Shown here piece after piece: positions 12,371 to 40,280 of a stretch of 64,000 nucleotides of DNA. This stretch comes from Apostichopus japonicus (taxonomy: Eukaryota; Echinodermata; Holothuroidea; Aspidochirotida; Stichopodidae), in assembly GCF_037975245.1 (NCBI RefSeq), contig NC_092568.1:19616001-19680000 (forward strand), in the 5' to 3' direction. Position numbers and translations under genes: made by a program. The number at the start of each line of letters is the position of its first letter. The stretch's first letter is position 1. The notes beneath the pieces were generated by a model. The model was not told where the DNA came from, searched no databases, and saw only the letters and a list, made by a program, of their open reading frames with translations.

Positions 12371-12728
12371 GTGTGGTGGTTTGAATTCCTTTCTATTGCG
12401 TGTTTCCCGCCCATCACTCAAGGCATAGGATTCCTTAACATATAACCCAGACGAGTCTCAAGTTATTTACACATTAATGCTATAACTTCATATAGTATAT
12501 ACGACGGAGTAGAGCTCAAAGTCCTAAACTCTATATTATCGTCCGTAAAATAAAAGGTAGATAATATATGCAAAGTTTATCGTTAAAACAATGACCGAGT
12601 TAGACTACGGAGGCAAAAATGGAACAGATACTTATTGATAAAGGGCTGCGGGGGCGTATGGGAAGATCTTTCATATCGTGTTAGTATAGAGCGGTTACTT
12701 CATTGTTTATTCGCGTGGGTGCTATACG

Positions 12729-12760
12729 CAGGGGCGGATCAAGGATTACAGGAATTTTGA
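12729..12760. mobile_element. hAT-like terminus, partner end not found
   Basis: CAGGGGCGGATCAAGG at 12729 resembles the CAGTGGCGGA-type hAT ends in this window, but no inverted partner with a matching 8-bp flank (GCTATACG) was found. Probably truncated. Confidence 0.35.
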
Positions 12761-14368
12761 GTGGGAGGGGCACCCTGACAATTTAAGGATGGGCATCAAA
12801 CAATTTTATACACTTTTGACCTATGTACTTGTGTAGCCTTTGTATACACATGGTGTTTTGGTGTAGGTGGGGTGGGGTGTGGGAGCGGGGCGCAAAGTAA
12901 TATGCACGGGAGGGGGAAGGGACATTGCCATATTTTCCCTATTTAGCTAATAAAGGATTGCTTCCACAGTTCTTCGCATTGTATCTTCGTATATTAAATT
13001 TTACGTACATATCTTTCCCTGTACATTTCTGGAAAATGTGGTGTCTATACCCTGCAGCCCCAGGGCAGTCGTCATCGGTGAATGAGCACTGTGACATTGT
13101 ACCTGAACGGTTAATGACATGAATGTTGTACATGACTAAGCCATATCCATGTTGATGACAGTTGTTGGAAGAGAGGGACACATAAAGAACGAACAAGTCT
13201 GAAAATTTAATTATTCATCTAATTTTTCGATATATAGAACATCAGTTGAAATGAATTGTTGTTTAAAAAATTGTAAGTCTCTTGCACTTTTGTTATAAAA
13301 CTAAAACGCGAACAAAATTTTCTCTTGTTTCGATTAGAATGAAATATGACTTGGGCGGTCTATGCAGCAGCGTTGTAGTAGGGAGGGGAGGGGGGTGGTC
13401 TCCCAAGAACTGTGATTTCTTTAAAACTCGATATGCACCTTGTCATATGCCTTCATTTTGGGTATATATGACGTCATTTTGTTGTTAGATAACGGTTCCA
13501 TGCAAATCCTTACGAAAGGGAGATGGGGAAGGCAATGTCGTGCCCATGATTTCAAAGGTTAATGTGGGGTTGGGGTGGGGGGGGGGGAATTTCCAATTTC
13601 CTACGACTGATTTTGGTAAGGGGTATATGCACCTTTGCAGACGGGCTTTCGGCGGACGTCAAATGGTGCAATCTAAGGCAGTATAGACATAAAATAGGTC
13701 TATAGTTAGGTATAAAAAGGAATGTTGCGCTAGAAAATATTTTTGAATTTTGAAAAATCAATCGACTGAACGTTCTTCTCCGATTTGAAGATGGAGGTGC
13801 GCATATATCAGTGGATGAATATGAAAAATAGTAGAAATATTAAGCGAGTTATGGATATCCGAATAGTTTTTATACATTATATATACCAATATTTAGGTAC
13901 GATCGAGTATTAGACGAACCGATGGAGTAAAATACGATGGAGTATAAGATACGTCACGCATGACGTCACATCCTTGACCTGGTGTCACGAGATCGTACCT
14001 CCAAAACAGAGGTGTCTTGCACTTTTTTTTCTGCAATGACCCATTTTCATTTTATCAATCTGCAGCAGTTGTGCCGCCAAGCGTATCCATTCTTTACCTT
14101 ACGTTCCTGTTACATACATATAGATATAGATATATTATATATATATAGATTTGTATAGATACCCTAAATAAAGTTGCCGGCGAATAACTGTACACGATGG
14201 ATGTTAATTTGTCAGACTGAAGGACTGTGCTCGCACGCGAAGTCATCATGCAGGCGATATATATGCATGGTTTGACAAACTGCAACTTAGACGTATTTAA
14301 CTTCTGATGGTAAGTGTCAAAATCCATCTACATTATAGACTAAAAGAAAAAGTGTGTAAAAGTAAGTT
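12761..14368. other. No supported gene; poly-G and CRE-like palindromes
   Basis: AT-rich sequence with G-rich runs near 13380-13395 and 13578-13589, TGACGTCA at 13469 and 13961, and a short (TATA)-rich stretch near 14130. No coding signal. Confidence 0.5.
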
Positions 14369-14409
14369 GGCCTAACGTTTCGATCCTAGCAGGATCTTCT
14401 TCAAAGGCC
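14369..14409 (-). ncRNA. Degenerate hammerhead-ribozyme-like motif (Penelope-type)
   Basis: Read on the minus strand: GGCC (stem I, 5' side), then UUUGAAGAA in the place of the CUGANGA core, then a stem II hairpin GAUCC-UGCU-AGGAUC, then the invariant GAAA, a very short CGUUA (minimal stem III and cleavage position), and GGCC closing stem I. Minimal type I hammerheads of this build are known from Penelope-like retroelements. The core is imperfect (C3 appears to be U), so activity is doubtful; it is probably a relic of such an element. No reverse transcriptase is seen nearby. Confidence 0.5.
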
Positions 14410-14948
14410 ATTTCACATTCTCCTACACAGGCTCTCTAGTGGATAAGCAGTTTGCTAACAGTTTTATTTTATTTTCATTTTAAAATAAAAAGTTAGTAAA
14501 TTTAATTTAAGTTTACGTTTACTTTTTTGGGGGTAAGAAAATGATTCAATACACAGATGGTCGAGGGCATGCCAAGTTGTTTCACAGTCATAAATTGAGT
14601 AACATACGCAAAAGTACTATTATAACTGTGCGTACAGGTCATTTCAAAATGTAGATGACAAGCTTGTTACGGTACCAATTTCTACATTTCTTTTGAGGTG
14701 AGTTTGTGTGTCTTCTGATGGGAGGGAGGTGGGGGGGGGTGGATCTAAGCATATTTGTAGTGAAATCAATAAGAAGGCATTTTCTGTAAAGTGACATGCA
14801 TTCTATTTGGCAAGATACATTTCTCGTCATGTCAACACAGGTAATCATCAAATAATTATTCATATACGCTGCATGAATGTAACAAGATTAACTGTAAAGC
14901 ATATACCAACATTGTCTGTCAAACGGCCCTGTACACAACACATATGCA

Positions 14949-15044
14949 CCCCTCTCCTCCTCCTCCCCTCCCACCCTCCTCCCCTCCTCCCCTCCCACTC
15001 TCCTCCCCTCCCACCCTCCTCCCCTCCCCCTCTCCCCCCTCCCT
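14949..15044 (+). repeat. CCTCCCCTCC-type pyrimidine minisatellite
   Basis: About 95 bases of C/T built from CCTCCTCCCCTCCCA-like units; a purine strand complement able to form triplex or G-quadruplex. Pro-rich and Gly-rich frames here are artefacts. Confidence 0.88.
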
Positions 15045-16185
15045 ATGACACATCGCCACTTGATGATTCAATTCAGTCATCTCATGCACAGATTGAGTTG
15101 ATTTTTCATCAATCAACTTCAACCACCGGAATATTCATTTGACTAAACTTTCAAATGACATCGCCCTGTAAACTCTCTTTTAACTCTATAGCTCTTTGTA
15201 TTGAGAATGTGGTTTAAACGTAAAGGTCGGTTTTAATGGATAGCTTTTATAGTTAAAGGTACGTGGGAGCCGCTCAGCCACCCACTGGTTTGGAGTGCAT
15301 GCATGGGCTGAGATATACTCATTTTGAAAAAGAAGGAAAGGAATAAAACAGGAACGTCAACTTGGATAAAATAAAGGATGAAAGAAGTAAATGACATTGC
15401 TGGCATAACCAGTCAAAAGTAATTTACTTTATTAATACCTTATATCCTGTAAGCTTCAACCAGTATGCTTGTATAAAAACATTGATAAAGGTTATATAGA
15501 ACTTTATTTACTTAAATTTCCGACTATCCCGGTAACAAAGCCCGTAGGAGTTTTGATGAGTTAACATGTGACGGTTAATGAATTCAGAATGGGTTTTTTT
15601 TCATAGTCGTGAGCTTTCAATTAATTTTGAAAAGGATTTTATTATTGACTTACTATTTGGGGAGCTCAAGAAACGGTTAAGGGTATATGGATAATGCTAT
15701 CTCAGCAAAAAGACATAATGTTATACCGGTCTTCATAACAGTGCTTTTATGGCACTATTATATTTCAGAAGATTGACATTGTGCAGGGATGTGCATGCCC
15801 AGGATTTCCTTAGTGCCGGATATACTGATAGCCGTCCTGGGGGATGGGTCTAAGAGGGAGGGGGTAACCCCCTCCCCTTCGAGATTTTTGAAGGTGCTCA
15901 GATGCCAAATGCTGGCACTTGTGTAGCTTTTTAAGCAAATACACAAGTAGTAGTTTTGCTAACAATTTACATTTTAAATTTTTTTTAGTGAAATATATTA
16001 CGTACCTGGTAAAAGTGATTAGTTTGTTTCAAAGAGATTTTACAAGGGACCGATTAAGAGCCGTAAGTTATGTTTCTCGCATGCGTAACTGATGCATTAT
16101 TAGTCTGTATGATTTTGGCAAAGGCTAGGCCCAACTTATGTTGAATATATTGTTAGGAATGTCGGGATTTTAGATGAAAATAGTG

Positions 16186-16266
16186 CTGGGCGGGATTCAC
16201 GATTTTTAAGACAGTACTGGGCGGTAATTTTTAGTGCTGGGCGGGGCCGCCCAGTGCCGCCCAGCG
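16186..16266 (+). repeat. Short GC-rich repeat, (A)GTGCTGGGCGG
   Basis: GTGCTGGGCGG or close variants occur three times between 16182 and 16243, followed by the inverted GCCGCCCAG twice (16248-16264), so the region can fold back. Confidence 0.6.
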
Positions 16267-17430
16267 TGGTCACATCCATGATTGTGTGACATTGACATTG
16301 TGTGCAAGGGGTGGGGGCGTCCGTTATTATGATAGGCAAGCTATATGATTTTCTTCGCCCTATCCTGAGGCTGAATATGATGTAATATGTTGAATTAATA
16401 AAAATAAAAAAAAAGACTTAACACTTCATGAAGATAAACTGAAAAGAAGATATATTGATGAGGAAACATCTGCTCAGTGGTTTTAAACAATTACTATGTT
16501 TTTTTTATAGATTTTTCGGAAAATATAATTCGGCCTGCCTTAACGGTTTAGTTAGAGGACAACATATATGCGTCACTAACACATTTGATTATTTCAAAAT
16601 GTTTAAGATTCTTCCGTTCTTCGGAAGTCATTATGTTTGATCTGCCCATTATAAGGGTTTCTTGTTTGTCTTTGATCCTTTACTTCTTTAAAAATAATTG
16701 ACTTAAATTTGAGCCATACGGTGTTTGTTATTCTTGTTTATATTATTTCTTAAATATGGGTCGTGAGAAAAATAGTTATACTACTTATGGGGACAATATT
16801 AAGACTGTTTGTGTGGATAACATTAATTTATGGGGACATACATGTTTATTTTCTTTCGTACCGTACTACTATATATCCGACAGTAGTAGAACAGCTCGTG
16901 TGGCGGATAGAACATGGAGGTACATGAAAGCTTCCATAGCAACAAAACAACACGTGAAAGTTGGTAGGTAACATACATTGGCGCCAAGTATTAGCATGCG
17001 TCAATTCATGAAACTTACCTACCCACAAAAATTACATACAGGACCAAAAATTGGCAGCTCCCTGGCTTAAATTCGAAGCTTATTCCTTAACGGTTATAGA
17101 AGCGTATAAGCATGGATATGTTACCCGGATATGGTACGCCTGTTACATCCATAACTACAAGCCAATTAAAATCGGTGGGAATTATTTCAATAGTATAGCC
17201 TATAGTACACGACAACGCTGCGATAGCTACTATAGACACCATGAGTTTGGTTCCGCCAGAATAACTGGAAACAGAAGCTTTCCACATAACACGCATGCGT
17301 TGAATTGTTCTATATGTATAGATTCGGTAATTAGGCTTTGCAGAAATCGGGTTCGATGCATAAAGTAGTTACAATTTGACATCCAAACAGGGCAACATAT
17401 ATACAATATATCACTGTTTAGCTATACACG

Positions 17431-17433
<3 letters not shown>

Positions 17434-17466
<33 letters not shown>

Positions 17467-17489
17467 GGTGTATATATATATGTACGGTG

Positions 17490-17514
<25 letters not shown>
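17434..17514 (+). repeat. (TA)n with ACGGTGTA interruptions
   Basis: Three (TA)n blocks separated by ACGGTGTA; a fourth ACGGTGTA copy sits just before. Confidence 0.9.
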
Positions 17515-17520
<6 letters not shown>

Positions 17521-19418
17521 CAGTACGGTACGTTAATAAGGAAATACGTTATTCAATGACTCTATGGGGGAGAGGTGGGTGGGGAGTTAATTGGTATTAT
17601 GAGTATTACATACATAATACTGTGAAAGTTGCTTATTACTTTCCGGTATATTTAGGGGCAATCCTGTTCATAAACTCAAAGAGTATAGAGTCGAAAGAAA
17701 ATACGGCATAAATGATCAGTTTTATTATTATCTTTTTTTTTTTGGGGGGGGGGATAAATCCGGGCAGAAAAGGATGACATGTTAATCTCTTGCGTCAACG
17801 TCAACGTCACCTCATCTCCCCCCCCCCTACGCCCACCCCGATGTGAAATCCCTATTATGATACCGTATATGAAGTCCTAAATAGGCTTTAAAAAAACCAC
17901 ACCCTTTATATATGTGCTGTGCTCATCATTCTATACATATTAGATCTAAAGCATGATTCTATTAACTCATTCGGACTTCTAAATTTCTACTTTTTGTTTA
18001 TCTTTCTATCTTCTCTTTTGTTATCGCAATCTTCGCTTTCTACTCTTCTTTGTTGTATTCCTCCTGCACAGTTTTAAACATCTGTAGGAAAAAATAATAC
18101 TATATACAATAAAGAAAACCTTGAAGCTAAAGCTATCTAAGTGTTCAATAAAGATGTTTATTTTTATATTATGCAAATATGTTTTATCATTAACGCGTAA
18201 TCTTCACAATCAACCACACACAAAAAAACTTTGAATTCCGGTGGTTTGTTTACCTCTTTCTTGTAGCAATGTATATAATGGTTCATGAACTCCCAGAAGA
18301 CTTAATTAGACGAAATAGACCTCCCACCAAATTTTTAAAGTCATTTGAGGTTTAATGCACCCAGCAGTCTATAGATGCCTTTATATCAAGAAAGAGTAAG
18401 ATGTAGAGAGAGAGAGAGCGGTGGAGAGCTTGTGGAGTCGTCCAATCACGATGCGAAGCGCCTATATGATACAAGTTTTTCTCTGTACATTATTACCAGT
18501 TTTTGAACCAATGAAGCACAGAGCGTACAGTGAATCAACAATTTGAATGTACACGCTACAATATATAGATGTGTTACTATAAGTCGCTTTGCAGGACATA
18601 CGGCTTTATACGTTTGACTACTACACCTGTATTCGTGACACACACAGACGCAAAGTAAATGAGTTTTTACCGTAACGCCTGCTTTTGTACGATACGGGAC
18701 ATTTGTGTAAGCTATTTTGATACATATATCGCTGTATTTTGTTTGGCGGCATATTTGGGTTAGATTTCATTACTAATATTTCAACTGTAAGTTCTTACAG
18801 TAGGGGATATTAATCAGTTGGTTGCACAAGCTTATAATTGATTTTGTTTTGGTTTAATCAGGTTCTTTCTTTTGCTTCAGCAGAACAGCGGCTGATCGAG
18901 AAGATATTCACAAATATCAGTGTATCCAGTGTAGCAGTTAATAGGTGCTGTTGGAAATAATCCTTAGGGGGATATTTCGCATCCATATGTGATAGTTTTT
19001 TTCGGAAAAGAAGACGTGGTCTGTGAATAGCCGTTGTCGGGTTTGTAAGTTTAAGATGATTAAATTTTAACTTTCGCAGACCCAGTTTCATCGAGATAAA
19101 CTAACATCCCCATCACCAATTCAAACTGGACGTTGTAAAAATAATATTTTCAGCTACCTCATTCGGATATATTACAAAACTCAGCAAAATGGATTCTTTC
19201 GATATGAGAAGTCAAATTCCGTCGTAAAACAGTGAAAATTATACTGTCAACTGTCTTCATCGTTACTTCTCGTTAGACTTAACTGACAGGACGGAATATA
19301 GGCCTATACGTGATGTTTACATATGTTTCTGTTTAAAGACTAAAGGATCGAAAGCAGAAAAGTTTCTCATCTTCCTTCCAAAAAGGGGCAAGTCTAAACA
19401 TCGAATTGGAATAAGAAA

Positions 19419-35180
<15,762 letters not shown>

Positions 35181-35391
35181 GATACCATGCACGAACAAGC
35201 TTGAAGGAACAGCGGCATATCAGATGAAATGAAAGTAAAAAGAAACAAAAAACACATTTCAACGTTTCGTTGCGGTGACTCCAACTCACAGGAGTTTATT
35301 AACCATGGCAGTCAACAACAGTTTAGTTAAAATCATACTATGAAAATGGAACTATTATGCGTATACTTTGATGTATACTTTGCAAGTTTTT

Positions 35392-35397
35392 AATAAA
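35392..35397 (+). terminator. Candidate polyadenylation signal of the K2P gene
   Basis: AATAAA 212 bases after the K2P stop codon, the first such hexamer downstream. A match to the polyadenylation signal only; cleavage is not shown. Confidence 0.5.
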
Positions 35398-37888
35398 TAG
35401 TGTACACCTGCATAGACCTGCATTATCAAAACATCTGCGTTATAATCACACATATTACGGTATGATTATTTTTAACACTACCAAATTTTCGAAAACTAAT
35501 CGACTGAAAATCACAGTAGTCTATAAGTGCCATGTCGCGTGTTATTTACCATTTAAGATGATTGGGTTCAAATATACACAATCCACGAGGGATGAGCACA
35601 CTTGGATGCAGGGAGTGGACTAAACATAAGAAACACTGGAAACAGTAGACCATATTTATAATATGAAATGTCCCATTCAAATGTAAGCAGGAGTTGCAAC
35701 TTATAGTTGAATCTAATCGAAATAGGATATTTACCAATTTGGCGAGGTGTGTGTCCGTGTGTGTGTGAAGTGGGGAGGGGGTGGGGTGTTCCTATTTGGG
35801 GAATTGCTTCTTTCACTCACTTAAATTAATTGGATGTTATTTCCTAATTGATCTTGCCCCTATAATACCTTCTCCCTTGGATGGGGCTATACCAACTTGT
35901 GGTATTCCAAATGAAACTCGTTTTTTTAAGTCATATTATTTGTCCATGCAATGATAACTTTATAAACAAACATTAAGCATTGAACAATTCATATCACAAT
36001 GTGTCCACGGCACTGCTCTCTATATATCGCGGATTAAAATTTTCTATCTAGTTTTAGAATGAAATTAAATTAGATAGATTGCTCTGACGTTAACAGAAAT
36101 CTTGTTGTACACTGTATAGGTTTGAATGTAAACTTACATGATCTGCCTGCCTGTTTGATGACGTCACACGTTTTCGTTGCTAGGTTGAAAGAATAAAATG
36201 CATTTGTCATTTCATATGGTAATATTGGTCACTAGTTCTAAAATGGTAAGATCGAATTTAAGTTAATAAATTATATTGAAATTGTTTATTTATATTTATA
36301 TTGAAATTTGAAAAAGGGCCCCTATTGACCGTCTCCCTTTAATACAGAAGAAAAGAGAAGCAATTAACATCATCACATCAGTCGAAAACTGTACACTAAC
36401 AGTTTTCCCTTATTGATTCTGTATACACTTCGAAGTAACTTTAATTTGAAAGCCAACGTCTTACTTCAAGCAGAACAGCCTGAATCTCTCACCCGAAAAG
36501 TCAGTCTATGGTGACTTACCTCAGGTGGAACTGATTGTCGCAACCGTATATGTGTATACCACAAGGCACGTAACAGATGAATTATGTCGATATAAGGCAG
36601 AGTATTAGATAGGAAACAATAGCATAATAACACAGGGAGGTATATAGACATATCACTATGCTATCACTGACATATTTAACTTTCCATATTTTTTTATTTT
36701 TTTTAAGAATGATGCATATTCATTTGAAGTCGCGTCATTTTCAATGTGTTCCCCTATAGTTTACCTAAATTTAATTTTTCTTTATTTGTTGTTGTTGTTG
36801 TTGTTGAAATCTCATCCACTAAAGTCACACATTAAAATGAGCAGACTTGCAGTGAGCCCGTTATACTAGTACTAGCATTCTTTAGCGCAATGTAACATGT
36901 TCTCGTACTCACCATCGAGGATTTGTGTACTCGCAAAACTCGGGGAATTTTGGAATAGTTTTGTCTATAGTATAGACTATATAGTTGCAATAGTACGTAT
37001 ATATTATACTCGTGATTAGAATCCTGTACTCGAACGTTTGGACATATTATGATAGAATTCTACTTGTACTAAATACCGGTACTCATAGTACACGCTTGGA
37101 GTGTCATACACAATTCCGTTTTGTATAAAGATATTTTCTAGAGTTGAAATTGTAGGAACAAGTATACGATTTCAATTTACAGGAATCTGTAACTTACCGA
37201 GAGGTTTCTGCTCAAAGTACCCAAGGTATTGTGCCTCTGTTTCACTCACTCTTACTATACCAATCATGGTTCTTACACAAATGTACTTTCTGTAAAAGTG
37301 ATTTCTCTTTTAGTACGAAAGTAGTCTTAAACCATTTTATGTATTCCGAAAATATACGAGACAGAGAGAGACATTTATGAGCATTATACGTATAAAAATT
37401 GAAATCATTTTCGTCGTCATTATATTTCGTTCGCTGTAATTTTCATTTCAACTTTCATTTACATCGCTATTGTTTAGTAGATTAATTTCTTTCTATTCAA
37501 TTTTATCATTGTTTTCTTTCTCTTAAAGTCGGGAAGGGGGTGGGGGTAGATAGTTATAGTAACCTAAAAATCAATAAAAAAATCGATAAAAAAATAATGC
37601 GGAATGAAATACGAAGAAAACATTTAAAAAAGAAAAGAAAAAAAAGAAACAACTGAAAATATGAAAGATACAATAATGTAGACCCATCTTTTGTTACATA
37701 TTTTACTTATATGACTCGTTTCCAGTTTAGATTTTCTACTTCACGATGCAGCCTACTGACATGTACTTCCTACATATAGCATAGCATTATAGACATCGGT
37801 ATTGTACTGGGATTTTCTATGGGCAGTGTTAGTATTATCATCTGTTTGTGACAGGCTGTTCCAGAAAGTTAACGGCAGGATAACTTAG
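35398..37888. other. No supported gene
   Basis: AT-rich intergenic DNA 3' of the K2P gene, with a TGACGTCA at 36159 and (GTT)n near 36788-36805. Frames under 85 codons, none recognisable. Confidence 0.5.
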
Positions 37889-38019
37889 GAGGGGAGGGGG
37901 AGGGGGAGGGGGAGGGGGAGGGGGAGGGGGAGGGGGAGGGGGAGGGGGAGGGGGAGGGGGAGGGGGAGGGGGAGGGGGAGGGGGAGGGGGAGGGGGAGGG
38001 GGAGGGGGAGGGGGAGGGG
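37889..38019 (+). repeat. (GGGGGA)n array, about 22 units
   Basis: 131 bases of GGGGGA without a clear interruption; strongly G-quadruplex-prone. The minus strand reads as poly-Pro or Pro-Leu, an artefact. Confidence 0.97.
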
Positions 38020-38300
38020 CGGTAGAAAATAACATTGTAAAACATCTAAAAATATACATGCACGTGCATGTATAGTTTGCATTTTACTATCATATGTTCA
38101 TGTTTTGATGAAATTGACCGTTAATCACCAGGGCTCTTATAAGGCAAAATGACTGAAAACTAAGGTTAGCACACCGAGCATGTTAGACTCAGATATAAAC
38201 TCATAGATATTGAACAATGTGTTGGTCTGAAATGTCCTCTGTTCAATGCATTAAGTGTTTTAACATTTAACAACGACGTACACGGGCTGGTCATTGTCAA

Positions 38301-38320
38301 CAGTGGCGTAACAAGCAGCA
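38301..38320. mobile_element. hAT-like terminus CAGTGGCGTAAC, partner not found
   Basis: CAGTGGCGTAAC is a common hAT end, preceded by ATTGTCAA. No inverted partner with that flank was found. Confidence 0.3.
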
Positions 38321-38549
38321 ACAAGACCCTGGTACCAAAATAGGAATAGGCCCTCAAAGGAGAGTTCACATTCAGCCAATACCAACCATGGTTTGGGCTT
38401 TGGGTGAGCAATTTTTGTTGCACCCCTAGACGCCCGGATATGGCACTCTCATGCTTTATATGTCGTGGACAGGATTTCTCTTGAATTCCTGATTTTGTGA
38501 CCCGTTTGATTTACTGACTTCATATTTTGTATCAATACTGGACGCTTCG

Positions 38550-38697
38550 CCGGTTATGGTTATGGCCGACGACCGGGCTCGGCGGATCGGTGATTATGGC
38601 CGACGGCCGGCCTCAGGGTATCGGTTATTATGGCCGTCTGCCGGCCTCAGGGTATCGGTGATTATGGCCGACGGCCGGCCTCAGCGGATCGGTGGTT
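38550..38697 (+). repeat. 34-bp GC-rich tandem repeat, four units
   Basis: TTATGGCCG starts at 38560, 38594, 38628 and 38662, an exact 34-bp period. Units contain CGACGGCCGGCCTCAGGGTA with changes. Markedly GC-rich against its surroundings. Confidence 0.9.
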
Positions 38698-39039
38698 ATA
38701 TTCTTTTTTTTATCGGTCCTTTGCTTACGAAGCACATTATCTCCTTACAAACATTGCTAGAGCACCCTTGACAGGTATAGCAAATACAAGCTTAGTTCAA
38801 AGGAGGACACTGTACCATGATATTCTTATAAATTTGTGAATCGTTCCTTACATTTGACATCTGCTGTTTTTCAACTTAAGGAATGCAACTAAATATTGTT
38901 AGGCAGACTATTCTTGAAATCATTTAGTCGGTGTGTGTTTGAGGGATGTGACACAGGTGCTTAAGCATTTTGATTCTACTTGTAGGAGCAGAACAACGAG
39001 AGACTAGCTTGAAAATGTATTATGGATACAGACTTGATA

Positions 39040-39500
39040 ATATGATCCAAAACTAGTGCAACATACCGTACTTGATGAACGGCTTCGTCCGACTGCCACA
39101 GACTTAACTATAGAAGTATTCATCCGATTGTCACACAACTCGCTACAAGGACTCTGCTGTCTGTTACAAATGTGATAATAGGAACGCTCCTTGACCTTTT
39201 GGCTAAGATATATGTTCCCTTTTGAGAGGAATGGTGATACACACCCGACGATAATAACACAATCAGTCCCGATGCAAGGGGACTGGGGTTGAGAGCGGAT
39301 CAGTCGTTCGGTAGTTTGGTTTTCGTGACCATGCAGGTTCTTTCCTGGGTTACTTTTCTTAAAAAAGTATAATAGGATCCAACTCTAGTGCAACATACCT
39401 GATACAAGGCTTCCTGCGACTCTCACAGACTCCATGTAATGATTAATATGACTGTCTCAGACTCGCTACTTTAGGACTCTTCCGAGTGTTAGAGACTTGA
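39040..39500 (+). repeat. Diverged 330-bp direct duplication
   Basis: 39040-39172 and 39371-39500 align: both begin with ATCCAA..CTAGTGCAACATACC, pass through GGCTTC and CACAGACT, and reach ACTCGCTAC..GGACTC. Offset about 331 bp. Within each unit an ACTCGCTAC/CACAGACTC word recurs, suggesting an older short-period repeat. Confidence 0.65.
39185..39216 (+). pseudogene. Fragment resembling the 5' end of U2 snRNA
   Basis: CCTTTTGGCTAAGAT (39195-39209) matches 15 bases of the conserved U2 5' region, with CGCTCCTTGA before it resembling CGCTTCTCGG. The branch-point-pairing region that should follow (GTGTAGTA) is not preserved, so this is at most a U2-derived repeat fragment. GGAAC/GTTCC flank it as a 5-bp inverted repeat. 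Confidence 0.35.
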
Positions 39501-39690
39501 CACCAGGCTTTAATACGATAGTAAGAGACTAGCTAGACTCATTTCAGTCTCACAAACTCGAGATTTTGACTGACCCAAACTGGATCTATAGACCTTAACA
39601 GTAAAACCTTCATGATGCATAATCTAGTTCTGATAGATCTTACCGAAGGTTTCGTGACATGTGTTCATCAAACGTCCTTTAATTTGTCTG

Positions 39691-39706
39691 TCTGTCTGTC
39701 TGTCTT
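39691..39706 (+). repeat. (TGTC)4 microsatellite
   Basis: Four TGTC units. Confidence 0.85.
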
Positions 39707-40179
39707 GATGTAACCATCTTTGTATTTATTGGACGTTGCCATTCCACTTTAATATCATATACTATATGTAATATTCTTTACTTTGAATTATTATTAAATA
39801 ATTGGGTTTTATAATATAAACAATTCTAAAGCCAACCCTTCGGCTTTCTTTTTCCTTTATCTTTTTTTTTTATTCTTTTTTTTTTAAATAAGATGTTACA
39901 ACATTTGATTCATTCGTGATTATTATGATATCGTGTTGATGGTTGATTCCAGTATTCATTAGTTTGACGTCACAAGTTAAAAACAATGGATTCATTGTGA
40001 CGATCTAATTTAATTTAGTTTTGTTTGGTTAATTGTCATTTTGGTTATTTATTACTTGTTTCCTGTTCCTTTCGGATTTCGTTGTCTAGTATTATGTGTA
40101 TTCGTTACGTCTGAAATGCTGAAATGTATTAACTGACAGATAGATTGATATATGTATAACTCGTGTCACGTGATCGAAT

Positions 40180-40229
<50 letters not shown>

Positions 40230-40280
40230 TCATATATATATATATGTGATCGAATGTTTAAATATATATATATATATATT
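40180..40280 (+). repeat. (TA)n blocks around a duplicated GTGATCGAATGTTTA
   Basis: GTGATCGAATGTTTA occurs before each of two (TA)n blocks (about 40169 and 40246), so the block is a small tandem duplication. Confidence 0.85.

Larger units (their letters stand above)
9608..12720. other. No supported gene; two minisatellites
   Basis: AT-rich sequence with the 30-bp array at 10412-10642, the 15-bp array at 12310-12370 and a G13 run near 11965. No exon-like frame is recognised. Confidence 0.5.
14410..19418. other. 5' flank of the K2P gene; no other gene supported
   Basis: AT-rich non-coding DNA with a pyrimidine minisatellite (14949-15044), a GCTGGGCGG repeat (16186-16266), (TA)n (17434-17514) and poly-G/poly-C runs near 17744-17830. 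A possible worn hAT-like copy spans about 15786-16290: CAGGGATGTG at the left, CATGGATGTG in reverse complement at the right, flanks only partly alike. The K2P 5' UTR ends here; a promoter could not be pinned down. Confidence 0.5.

Noticed and set aside
15786-16290. Complete hAT element
   Set aside because: The possible ends CAGGGATGTG/CATGGATGTG match 9 of 10, but the flanks (ACATTGTG and ATTGTGTG) are not a clean 8-bp duplication.
39185-39216. Functional U2 snRNA gene
   Set aside because: Only about 30 bases resemble U2; the branch-point region, Sm site and 3' stem-loops are absent.
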